A stretch of 64,000 nt of DNA, taken from positions 159,507 through 223,506 of IMG/VR virus record IMGVR_UViG_3300038465_000091; one strand, given 5' to 3'. The DNA is from a virus. The notes under the pieces were generated by a model. The model saw nothing but the letters and a program-made list of their open reading frames with translations, had not been told where the DNA came from and did not search any database. This document shows positions 9,102-15,681 of the stretch, piece after piece. Both the position numbers and the translations under genes were made by a program. Position 1 is the stretch's first letter. Each line of letters opens with the position of its first letter.

Positions 9102-9254
9102 GGGGGCGTAGATGGTACCCAGATAGCCGAGCAAAACCCATTTCATTTTCTTCTCGTCGTATTCGTCGGATCGGAGTTCCATCTTCGGACAAATCAAACC
9201 TATCGTGTGTGCAACCTTCATCTGCCCGCAATTGGCGCACCGTGGTTCAGTCAT
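9093..9254 (-). CDS. Small zinc-ribbon protein (53 aa), minus-strand insert
   Basis: A 53-aa ORF begins MTEPRCANCGQMKVAH and contains CANC plus a later ICPK, so a four-ligand zinc site (Cys, Cys, His/Cys) is possible. It runs against the head genes and has its own TATAAT box exactly 6 bp before the ATG with no room for a ribosome site, so a leaderless transcript is likely. Its stop lies inside the T tract of the plus-strand terminator. It behaves like a small autonomously expressed moron. Function unknown. Confidence 0.55.
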   Translation of the reverse strand: MTEPRCANCGQMKVAHTIGLICPKMELRSDEYDEKKMKWVLLGYLGTIYAPKK

Positions 9255-9266
9255 CTTCCCATTATA
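9255..9266 (-). promoter_or_regulatory. Leaderless-type promoter, TATAAT-N6-ATG
   Basis: TATAAT on the minus strand (9261-9266) lies exactly 6 bp before the ATG at 9254, the same spacing as at 29861, 31747, 32915 and 34397. The conserved upstream octamer of the early promoters is weak here (CATATAAA at the 18-bp position). Confidence 0.55.
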
Positions 9267-9289
9267 TCACTACTACCCGAATCTTTTAT

Positions 9290-9814
9290 ATGACGCCTCC
9301 AGCCAAAATTCTAGCAGTGCAACTCTCTACTCCTGAGCTTAACGTACAGCCTACGGGCGGGGTGGAGCAAATTGGATACAGATGCATTTTGGCCGTTGGT
9401 TCCATTTTAGCTAAGGTCCAAACCACGGTCCTGTTTGGCAGTGATCTGTTTGGCATCGGACGGATGAGCAATTTCTCTGAGGAAACCATATTCCCACGTT
9501 TTGTGAATTCATTCAAGGACAAACCTTGGAAATGGGCGCAGTTGAATGCGATTCCCAACCCCCCTATTCCGTATCCCCAATATCTAGCCGCCCCGCAGCC
9601 TCCAGTAGCGACTGGAATCTGCACGGTGCTGAACGCGGGTTGGGATGCCATGTACGGATACTGGGTTGAATTCAAGGGGAATTACTTCCTGCATTTCCCG
9701 CTGTTCAAGGACTGGGCGAACATCGTCATTCGCGACGGCCCAGACTATAAGGGGTTCCAACGCTCTGCGTATTCGGGCTCGGGGTCGGGTTCATCAGGCA
9801 ATCGCAATTGCTAA
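9290..9814 (+). CDS. Hypothetical head-module protein
   Basis: 174 aa from the ATG at 9290; the longer frame from 9209 would run over the opposing promoter. It is rich in Pro, Trp, Tyr and aromatic turns (NPPIPYPQYLAAPQPP near the middle) and ends in a Gly/Ser-rich tail (SGSGSGSSGNRNC). No known family is recognised. No strong ribosome site precedes it. Its stop overlaps that of the convergent HNH-like gene by 4 bp. Location between scaffold-like and decoration-like genes suggests a minor virion protein. Confidence 0.5.
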   Translation: MTPPAKILAVQLSTPELNVQPTGGVEQIGYRCILAVGSILAKVQTTVLFGSDLFGIGRMSNFSEETIFPRFVNSFKDKPWKWAQLNAIPNPPIPYPQYLAAPQPPVATGICTVLNAGWDAMYGYWVEFKGNYFLHFPLFKDWANIVIRDGPDYKGFQRSAYSGSGSGSSGNRNC

Positions 9815-10242
9815 ATCGGCGGTTCCATGTTGACCACTGCGTTGAGTAGGTCCTGAGATATTACGGTGTCTTTCTTTCGTTTCTTTTTAGGTACGAATGG
9901 CGTGTAGGGGACCCACAGACTACCAATTTTGACCTGCCATTGCCCATCCACTTGACGACGCTCTTGTCGAGGTTCCGCCCATTTTCGCTTGATCCAATTG
10001 CAGTTGGCGCACAGAAGTTGGTACTTTTTTGTAAACTCGGGGTCTGAAAGCATTTTGTGGTATTTCCATCCCCCCATCCTTCGGGGCAGCGGGTCACCAT
10101 CGCTTTGAATTATCTGTAGACAACGAATATCGGTACAACCCCGGCTTTTGTTCTCATTGATCCATTGACAATCGGGGGACTGACACTGCCCGCCTAAGCG
10201 TCGTATCGCCTCTTCTCTATTCCCCGCACAACGGTATTCCAT
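9811..10242 (-). CDS. HNH endonuclease-like protein, catalytic His apparently lost
   Basis: 143 aa from the ATG at 10242. The layout is that of small phage HNH nucleases: an N-terminal Cys pair (CQSPDCQW), a strand with DIRCLQIIQSDGD where relatives usually read LQIDHI, and the C-terminal signature YQLLCANCNWIKRK that completes the beta-beta-alpha metal site. The usual Asp-His pair of the first strand is replaced by Ile-Gln, so the protein may be inactive or use another ligand. The C-terminus is basic (PKKKRKK). It runs against the head genes from a TATCAT box 6 bp before the ATG. It is probably a selfish element or moron. Confidence 0.65.
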   Translation of the reverse strand: MEYRCAGNREEAIRRLGGQCQSPDCQWINENKSRGCTDIRCLQIIQSDGDPLPRRMGGWKYHKMLSDPEFTKKYQLLCANCNWIKRKWAEPRQERRQVDGQWQVKIGSLWVPYTPFVPKKKRKKDTVISQDLLNAVVNMEPPI

Positions 10243-10248
10243 AAAGCC

Positions 10249-10254
10249 ATGATA
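10249..10254 (-). promoter_or_regulatory. Possible -10 box (TATCAT-N6-ATG)
   Basis: TATCAT on the minus strand lies 6 bp before the ATG of the HNH-like gene, matching the leaderless spacing used elsewhere in this genome. No CCTATCGA-type upstream element is seen. Confidence 0.35.
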
Positions 10255-10396
10255 CCACAAAAATCGCTAATGAACGAGTTTTCTTGATACCAAACCCTTA
10301 TTACGAACGCACTTTTCTATAGTCCTTCGCCCCCAAAAGGCCGGATTGGAATTGGGCAATCTGTTTCAAATTTGCTTCACAATTCTGGAGAACTAA

Positions 10397-10966
10397 ATGA
10401 GCGTAAAGCTTCATTATCTGGGTCAGAACGATTCCGTTAACTGCACCCCAGCTTTGTTCCTCACTGGCGATCCGGGAACTGACCAACAGACGTTAGCTGC
10501 TGGCGGGTATGTGGGCGGTGTGATTGTTGCCATCACTGGCGCGAGCACAAACGCAGCGTATCCAGTCCAGTCGGCGAACCAACCTGCTTTCGGCCTCATC
10601 GGTAATATCGTTCCGTGCGACACGGACGCTACGACCTATGGCTCGACGAATGGCGGCGTTCCCTTCGCGACACTACTCAATAACGGCGGCGAATTCGCTG
10701 GCGCTATTGGTCCTTCCGGTTCCAAGAAAGCCCCCGTTGTCCGTGCCATGTGGCAGGGAATGGTGGGTAACTCGGACGGGAAGTGCTACGACACGGCGGC
10801 AACATTCGTCCTCGGTGCATACCTGTACTGCGGCGGCTCAGCCCACACGAACGTCGGACAGTACACCGATGCGGCACACAGCAATGCGTCCGCGATCAAA
10901 GTCGGCATCTGCACCCACGTTCCCACCACGACCGAAGCTTGGCTCGGCGTAGCGTCGTTACTGTAA
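10397..10966 (+). CDS. Putative head decoration/stabilisation protein
   Basis: 189 aa, with a ribosome site (TGGAGA) 8 bp before the ATG. The sequence is rich in Gly, Ala, Thr and Asn with alternating hydrophobic positions, typical of an all-beta virion protein, and has a Gly-rich VPFATLLNNGG ... GPSGSKKAP region. It sits 16 bp upstream of the major capsid gene, where many phages encode a capsid decoration protein. No motif proves the role; another minor head protein is possible. Confidence 0.5.
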   Translation: MSVKLHYLGQNDSVNCTPALFLTGDPGTDQQTLAAGGYVGGVIVAITGASTNAAYPVQSANQPAFGLIGNIVPCDTDATTYGSTNGGVPFATLLNNGGEFAGAIGPSGSKKAPVVRAMWQGMVGNSDGKCYDTAATFVLGAYLYCGGSAHTNVGQYTDAAHSNASAIKVGICTHVPTTTEAWLGVASLL

Positions 10967-10982
10967 AGGAGAATGAACTAAC

Positions 10983-11942
10983 ATGGCAAATCTTTCTCGT
11001 ACACAACAGCAGACGGCTATGCTTGGACAGTTGCTCAAGACCGCAGGTGGTCGTCAAAAATTAGCGGCGTCGTTGGGACCGTCCCTCCGTCGTCGTCGTG
11101 ACTATATGAGCATTGCTCGTAAGGCTCTTATGGTCGAAACTCTTCCCGATGGCGCACTCCCCATCTACGACAAGGAATTCGATGTTAGCGCGATGACTGT
11201 GGGCTCGACCCCCGGCTCGTCTTTCGTTGAAGCCTTTGTGGTCGGTGAAGAAGGCGGCGACATTGTGCGTGTGACCAAGCCAAAGCGTGTCACGGTTCCG
11301 ACGTTTGAAATCGTGTCCAACCCCATGATCCCGATCACCCAGATCAAGGAACGTCGTTTCGATCTCGTTGCTCGCTCACTCAACCTCGCAAAGGCTGAAG
11401 TAGGCGCGGCAGAAGATGGTTACGTGTTCAATCTGTTTGACGGTGTTGCGGCGGGCGCAGTCGGCCATGCACCAAACGATCCGGTTTACAACCCCGACAT
11501 TCCAATCAACGCCCCCATCGACATCAACTCGCTGGCGGATGGATTTGGTCAGGTTGCACGCCACGATCTGTCGGTTGCTTTCATCTTCTTCAATCCTCGC
11601 GATTACACGGATTTGTTGAAGTGGACGCAGCAAAACATCGACCGTGAAACACAGCGCAAGCTGTTGAAGACGGGCGTCATGGGCTATCTCTGGGGCGCAA
11701 CGCTCCTCCAGTCTCGTAAGGTCGGCTACGGCTGCATCTATATTCTGGCGGACGCTGAGTTCCTCGGCGTAATCCCAGAACGTATTCCGTTGACCGTGAT
11801 GAGTGCCGACCGTCCTGATTTGAGGCAAATCGGATTCTCGATATTTGAGAATTTGGGCTTCCTCGTCTTCAATCCTTCAGGCGTTCAGCGGTTGACCGTT
11901 AACGGTCGCTTCAACGCGGCTGCCAACTTCGGCGAGAACTAA
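10983..11942 (+). CDS. Major capsid protein (HK97-fold type)
   Basis: 319 aa, with a strong ribosome site (AAAGGAG) before the ATG. It follows the protease, scaffold-like and decoration-like genes and is closed by a perfect terminator, as expected for the most abundant virion protein. The basic N-terminus (ASLGPSLRRRRDYMSIARKAL) precedes an extended E-loop-like segment, a spine-helix region with NLAKAEVGAAEDGYVFNLFDG, and a late P-domain-like region NIDRETQRKLLKTGVMGYLWG ... LLQSRKV ... IYILADAEFLGVIPER, which resembles capsid proteins of jumbo and SPO1-like phages. The assignment is by pattern and position. Confidence 0.75.
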   Translation: MANLSRTQQQTAMLGQLLKTAGGRQKLAASLGPSLRRRRDYMSIARKALMVETLPDGALPIYDKEFDVSAMTVGSTPGSSFVEAFVVGEEGGDIVRVTKPKRVTVPTFEIVSNPMIPITQIKERRFDLVARSLNLAKAEVGAAEDGYVFNLFDGVAAGAVGHAPNDPVYNPDIPINAPIDINSLADGFGQVARHDLSVAFIFFNPRDYTDLLKWTQQNIDRETQRKLLKTGVMGYLWGATLLQSRKVGYGCIYILADAEFLGVIPERIPLTVMSADRPDLRQIGFSIFENLGFLVFNPSGVQRLTVNGRFNAAANFGEN

Positions 11943-11968
11943 CCTTCTCGTTGTTTTGGTACAACTTA

Positions 11969-12000
11969 GGGGCACGGGAAACCGTGCCCCTTTTTCTTTT
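11969..12000 (+). terminator. Strong Rho-independent terminator after capsid gene
   Basis: GGGGCACGG (11969-11977) pairs perfectly with CCGTGCCCC (11982-11990) around a GAAA tetraloop. It is followed by TTTTTCTTTT. Confidence 0.92.
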
Positions 12001-12026
12001 TCCCCAATATCCTTCTCTCTTTTGGG

Positions 12027-12032
12027 TATTAA
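12027..12032 (+). promoter_or_regulatory. Possible promoter -10 (TATTAA)
   Basis: After the capsid terminator the sequence TTTTGGGTATTAA resembles the TTTTGGGTATAAT core of the early promoters. It would restart transcription for the 12050 gene, which has its own AGGGG ribosome site. The upstream CCTATCGA element is absent. Confidence 0.35.
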
Positions 12033-12049
12033 ACAGCTAGGGGTAAAGA

Positions 12050-12520
12050 ATGCAAAAAATTTATGTAGCCAAGTCCCCGATCAATTTTGTTCAATTTAGC
12101 TTCCGAGTTAACGCGGGGGATATTCTCGTTCACGATACCGTCAATCAAAAGCTGACCGTGTTTCGCAATGGACAGATCGTCAAGACCCTGAAGCAATCTT
12201 CGCTAGGCATGAGTGCTCTCCTCAAGGACCATGCCGAGGAGGTGGTCACTAAGCCGACGCCCCAACCGATTGATCCCGCAGAGTGCCAGCGAATGCTGAA
12301 GCTCTCGTTGCCAAAACTCAAGCCTGACCTACCAAAAACTCCATCAACACCGCAAAAACCGACACAGGAAGAGATTAAACAGAAGCGGAAGAAAGCCCAA
12401 CCGACTGAAGTCTCTACCGATGACCCCGTGTTCCGCGAGCGGATGGGTCTCAAAGACGGTGAGGACCTCGAAGACCCGAAGGTGCGTAAGCGTCTCGGCC
12501 TCAAAGATAAGACGTTCTAA
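12050..12520 (+). CDS. Hypothetical protein with beta N-terminus and charged linker
   Basis: 156 aa. The first 60 residues (FVQFSFRVNAGDILVHDT ...) look like a small beta domain. A Pro/Lys-rich linker follows, then a charged tail with a repeated (R/K)xRMGLKD / RKRLGLKD element near residues 130-153. No family is recognised. It is the first gene after the capsid terminator and may start a new transcription unit with the genes to 15579. Confidence 0.6.
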   Translation: MQKIYVAKSPINFVQFSFRVNAGDILVHDTVNQKLTVFRNGQIVKTLKQSSLGMSALLKDHAEEVVTKPTPQPIDPAECQRMLKLSLPKLKPDLPKTPSTPQKPTQEEIKQKRKKAQPTEVSTDDPVFRERMGLKDGEDLEDPKVRKRLGLKDKTF

Positions 12521-12694
12521 ATGCCAAACCGTAATAAGCCTACCAGCCTACAGACTGAGCCCGCATACCCAGACCATGAAACAGTGTGCTTCTGTATGGG
12601 TGCCCCCGATTTAACCTGTCATTCCGCATCAAGTCGTTGCCTCATTGAGGAGCCGCACCTGATCGTGGGATGTGGAGAATTTGACCATGAATGA
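12521..12694 (+). CDS. Small Cys-rich hypothetical protein
   Basis: A 57-aa frame begins with the ATG immediately after the previous stop. It contains five Cys (CFC, TCH, RC, GCG), so metal binding is possible. Its stop overlaps the ATG of the GIY-YIG gene (ATGA). No family is recognised; its place in a tight run of overlapping genes is the main support. Confidence 0.45.
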   Translation: MPNRNKPTSLQTEPAYPDHETVCFCMGAPDLTCHSASSRCLIEEPHLIVGCGEFDHE

Positions 12695-13629
12695 AGTTAT
12701 TCATCTACCTAACCATTAGGTGGGGGCGTCTTGTGATTGTCTACCGCATAACCAACAAAATAAACGGCAAGGTTTATATCGGCAAGACCGTTAAGCCGCT
12801 TACCAGACGTTGGCAACACCACAAAAGAGATGCTCGTGGTGAGAGTCAAGTGTACTTTCATCGCGCTATCCGCAAACACGGTCCGGAATCTTTTATAGTT
12901 GAGCCTGTCTATGTAGCCAAAACTGAGAAAGAGTTGGCTGCGATGGAGACGTTCTTCATTGTCCTGCATCAGTCTTACAAACCAGAAAATGGCTACAACG
13001 GAACTCTTGGTGGGGATGGTATCGGACTTCTCACGGACGAAACCCGTCAACGGATGCGTGATGCTAAAACTCCAGAAATTAGGCGTCGTATGAGTGAGCG
13101 GATGATGGGTGTTCCTCTCTCCATAGAGCATTGTAGGCGCATCGGGGATTCGAAACGTGGTGAAAAAAACCCGCATTGGGGCAAACCACGTAGTGAAGAA
13201 ACCCGTCGCAGGATTGGGAAGGCTCAATTAGGAAAGAAACTATCCCCCGAGCACCGCGAAAAAATAGGTAAAGCGCACCAAGGAAAGGCACTGTCAGAAG
13301 AACATCGTCTTGCCTTGAGTGAGGCCCATAAAGGGTTGGTGTTCTCCGATGAACACCGCAAAAATCTTAGTCAAGCTCTCTCGGGGGAGCGAAACGTTGG
13401 GTACGGCACGAAGTGGGTATCCAAAGATTCCGAAACAATCAGGATTCCTTCCCATCTTCTCGATTCTTATGTAGAACAGGGCTGGACGGCGGGAAGGGCG
13501 TCTTTGTTGGGCAAGAAACCACCTAAAGAACGGATTGAGAAGGTGTTGGCGTACTGGACTCCCGAACGTCGAGCACAGCGGTCGGAGGACTATACTATGC
13601 GACGGGAGAATCAAACACAATGTTCGTAA
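12691..13629 (+). CDS. GIY-YIG homing endonuclease with NUMOD3 repeats
   Basis: 312 aa if the ATG overlapping the previous stop is used; a GTG at 12733 preceded by AGGTGGGGG is an alternative. The GIY-YIG nuclease domain is at residues 16-110 (VYRITNKINGKVYIGKT, then the catalytic-face Arg and a METFFIVLHQS helix with the metal-binding Glu). NUMOD3-type repeats follow (KPRSEETRRRIGKAQLG and three similar copies), then a C-terminal target-recognition segment with IPSHLLDSYVEQGWTAGR. It is a free-standing selfish gene, not inside a visible intron. It is closely related in its nuclease domain to the 54833 gene. Confidence 0.9.
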   Translation: MKLFIYLTIRWGRLVIVYRITNKINGKVYIGKTVKPLTRRWQHHKRDARGESQVYFHRAIRKHGPESFIVEPVYVAKTEKELAAMETFFIVLHQSYKPENGYNGTLGGDGIGLLTDETRQRMRDAKTPEIRRRMSERMMGVPLSIEHCRRIGDSKRGEKNPHWGKPRSEETRRRIGKAQLGKKLSPEHREKIGKAHQGKALSEEHRLALSEAHKGLVFSDEHRKNLSQALSGERNVGYGTKWVSKDSETIRIPSHLLDSYVEQGWTAGRASLLGKKPPKERIEKVLAYWTPERRAQRSEDYTMRRENQTQCS

Positions 13630-14639
13630 CGATTCCCCTGTCAAAACTGCAACAAAAGTTCGGGGTAAAAACAGCCATCAGTCTTCCCGACTTGGTGCGT
13701 CAAACCAACAGTTTTTCTAAACGCTATAGGCCCGGGTGTACCCCGACTCTCCTTGATTCAAACCCCAAAGCCTTGTTTCTTCACTACAACGTGAAGTGCA
13801 ACAAAGAAGATTCCGACCCGGCGGGACACGATGTGCGTGTTCAATTTGACACGACAAAGGTGCAGGAATCTAGCCAAGCGAAAGACCTCGACGTGCAAAT
13901 TAGCTGCTCCTGCCCTGCGTTTTTGTATTGGGGTGCCCAGTGGAACCTCCACCAGCGAGATGGGCTGCTAGGGACGCCCAGACCGCAGCTACAGGCACCT
14001 ACAGAGCGGCTTGACCTGCGGGGCAACTTCGTTATCTGCAAACACGTCCATTCGGTGTTCGAGCGCATCCTGCCGAGCGTGCAGCACAACATCGTGAAGA
14101 TATTGCGTGAGCGGACGATGCAAGAGAAGAAGGACGAACTGGACAAGACGCCCGAGCGCCTCCAAGAGAAACAGGAGGAGATGAAGAAAAAGAAGGAACT
14201 GGAGAAGATCAGGAAGGTTAAGGACAAGGAGGTTCAGGACAAGCTGTACGAAGCCCTCCGCGAGCAAGAGGAAGCCCGCCTGATGCATGAAGAGGACTTG
14301 GAGGATCAGGTAGAGCCCGTGGTCGAGCGCGACAAGCCAGCGACCGCGCCTGCCGAGGAAAAGCCGAAGCCTGCTCCAGTGCCCGCACCAGCACCAAAGC
14401 CTGCCCCGAATGGAGAAGAAGAGGCGATTCAGAACCTTTATCAGAACGAGCAGGAGAGTATTGAAGAGAAGCACCGTAAGGGCGAGCCTCATTTGCATCA
14501 AGGGCTGCCATACGAAGAAACAGAGGCAAAACCCGTGAAGGAAAAGAAGTCACCTGAGTACATGGAAAAACTTCGAAAGGTCTGGAAGTACGTTAAGGAC
14601 CGCGCAAAAGAACTGGCTCTAAGCGAAGAGGGAAAGTAA
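13620..14639 (+). CDS. SWIM zinc-finger protein with coiled coil
   Basis: 339 aa. A SWIM-type zinc motif is clear: Cys96 and Cys98 (SCSCPAF) with Cys140 and His142 (VICKHVH), spaced as CxC-x41-CxH. Residues about 150-225 form a long charged coiled coil (EKQEEMKKKKELEKIRK). A Pro/Ala linker (APVPAPAPKPAP) and a short helical C-terminus follow. SWIM domains bind DNA or protein; phage examples are found among late genes without a fixed role. The start overlaps the endonuclease gene by 10 bp. Its stop overlaps the next small membrane gene by one base. Confidence 0.65.
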   Translation: MFVTIPLSKLQQKFGVKTAISLPDLVRQTNSFSKRYRPGCTPTLLDSNPKALFLHYNVKCNKEDSDPAGHDVRVQFDTTKVQESSQAKDLDVQISCSCPAFLYWGAQWNLHQRDGLLGTPRPQLQAPTERLDLRGNFVICKHVHSVFERILPSVQHNIVKILRERTMQEKKDELDKTPERLQEKQEEMKKKKELEKIRKVKDKEVQDKLYEALREQEEARLMHEEDLEDQVEPVVERDKPATAPAEEKPKPAPVPAPAPKPAPNGEEEAIQNLYQNEQESIEEKHRKGEPHLHQGLPYEETEAKPVKEKKSPEYMEKLRKVWKYVKDRAKELALSEEGK

Positions 14640-14779
14640 TGTCTACGCCTTGGACTCGCGGCGATGTGCTCGATCTGCACATCTTCATCCTGCTGTTGAT
14701 CTGGTTCACACTGGACCGAAGCAACATCTATTTCACAGATGTGATCGCATTTGCAAAGAGGCTGTTCAAGAGGAAGTAA
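14639..14779 (+). CDS. Small single-span membrane protein (46 aa)
   Basis: The ATG overlaps the previous stop (TAATG) and its own stop overlaps the next ATG in the same way. The product has one hydrophobic span (LDLHIFILLLIWFTL, about residues 11-25) and a basic C-terminus (KRLFKRK). It may be a membrane protein such as a holin-like or spanin-like factor, but nothing specific identifies it. Confidence 0.5.
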   Translation: MSTPWTRGDVLDLHIFILLLIWFTLDRSNIYFTDVIAFAKRLFKRK

Positions 14780-15579
14780 TGCAAATCGTAACGGCATTCA
14801 CGAATGGGGCGTACCCGAACAGAGTTCAGCTTGTGGTATCGCCGCCGTTTGTCGGCCCGTTTACACAGCCCGGACCTCTTGGTGCGTTCAACCCCGTTCG
14901 TGATCTGAGCATTTACGCGGATGGGGCGCTTCAGACCATCTCATCCTTCAGTTTCGATACGAATAACAGTCGGTACCTGATCTACTTGATTCAAGCTATC
15001 GATCCTCAGAGTTTTGTTCAGGTCGTCCACCACGTGCCTAATCCCCCCTTCATGGACTTGGTAGCTGGCAGTATCCCCGACTCCTTTGTGCTACTAGAAG
15101 ACGGCTCCATACTTCTTCTTGAGGATGGCGGGGTGGTTGAACTGGAATCGTCGGTCAGCGAATTGCCCAACGTGCCCGGATTTGCGCTGGTTGCTACCTT
15201 CATTCCAGCGGGAGACATCGTATCACCTGAAATGGCATTGACCCCCGTCCCGTCAACTGCCATCTTCGCTGGCGGTACAATAACGCCAAACGTCATTGAC
15301 CTGTTGTGGCTGACGGCGGGTGTGGCACAAGTCATTATAACGGGCACTAATGGGCTCGATACGGGGTTCTTGGGACCTTCGGGCGTCTATTTTTTAGACC
15401 TCACGGGCTCTGGCTCTGGGTGGGGTGTAAGTTGGGGGAATTTTTGGGGAGGGGGAACGCAAGGACCGGGTACCATCATTCTGACGATGACGGGGTACGA
15501 TGCCGTGGGAAACCCGATTTTGGTGGGCTCGCCGCCAATCCTTTTGACGGTTACCGCAACTATAACCATAACCACGTAG
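14779..15579 (+). CDS. Putative tail/baseplate structural protein
   Basis: 266 aa from the ATG at 14779, coupled to the upstream membrane gene (TAATG). The whole chain is beta-rich with little charge. Residues about 105-125 hold a leucine/acidic repeat (VLLEDGSILLLEDGGVVELE). The C-terminal half is Gly/Thr-rich and ends in an alternating strand (ILLTVTATITITT), like immunoglobulin-type folds of phage fibres. It directly precedes the tailspike gene, so a fibre adaptor or baseplate role is plausible. Confidence 0.55.
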   Translation: MQIVTAFTNGAYPNRVQLVVSPPFVGPFTQPGPLGAFNPVRDLSIYADGALQTISSFSFDTNNSRYLIYLIQAIDPQSFVQVVHHVPNPPFMDLVAGSIPDSFVLLEDGSILLLEDGGVVELESSVSELPNVPGFALVATFIPAGDIVSPEMALTPVPSTAIFAGGTITPNVIDLLWLTAGVAQVIITGTNGLDTGFLGPSGVYFLDLTGSGSGWGVSWGNFWGGGTQGPGTIILTMTGYDAVGNPILVGSPPILLTVTATITITT

Positions 15580-15633
15580 AGGGACTACAAATCCGTTATA
15601 TAGGTGCCGATTAGAGCGGTTGGGAGAAAACAG

Positions 15634-15681
15634 ATGGCTAACGAATTTTACACCTACCTGTGGGAGCATCATAATGCCTAA
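15634..15681 (+). pseudogene. Possible remnant start of a GIY-YIG endonuclease gene
   Basis: A 15-codon frame reads MANEFYTYLWEHHNA and then stops. The first residues match the start of the GIY-YIG gene at 63773 (GEFYTYVYVRQDG) and of that subfamily generally, which begins with FYTYLW. It has a good ribosome site (GGGAGAAAA). It then runs into the tailspike start at 15674. It is probably the leftover 5' end of a deleted homing endonuclease, or a short leader ORF coupled to the tailspike. The match is short, so chance cannot be excluded. Confidence 0.35.

Noticed and set aside
9209-9289. Upstream extension of the 9290 gene to 9209
   Set aside because: It would cover the opposing promoter and start region of the minus-strand zinc-ribbon gene and adds a low-quality N-terminus.
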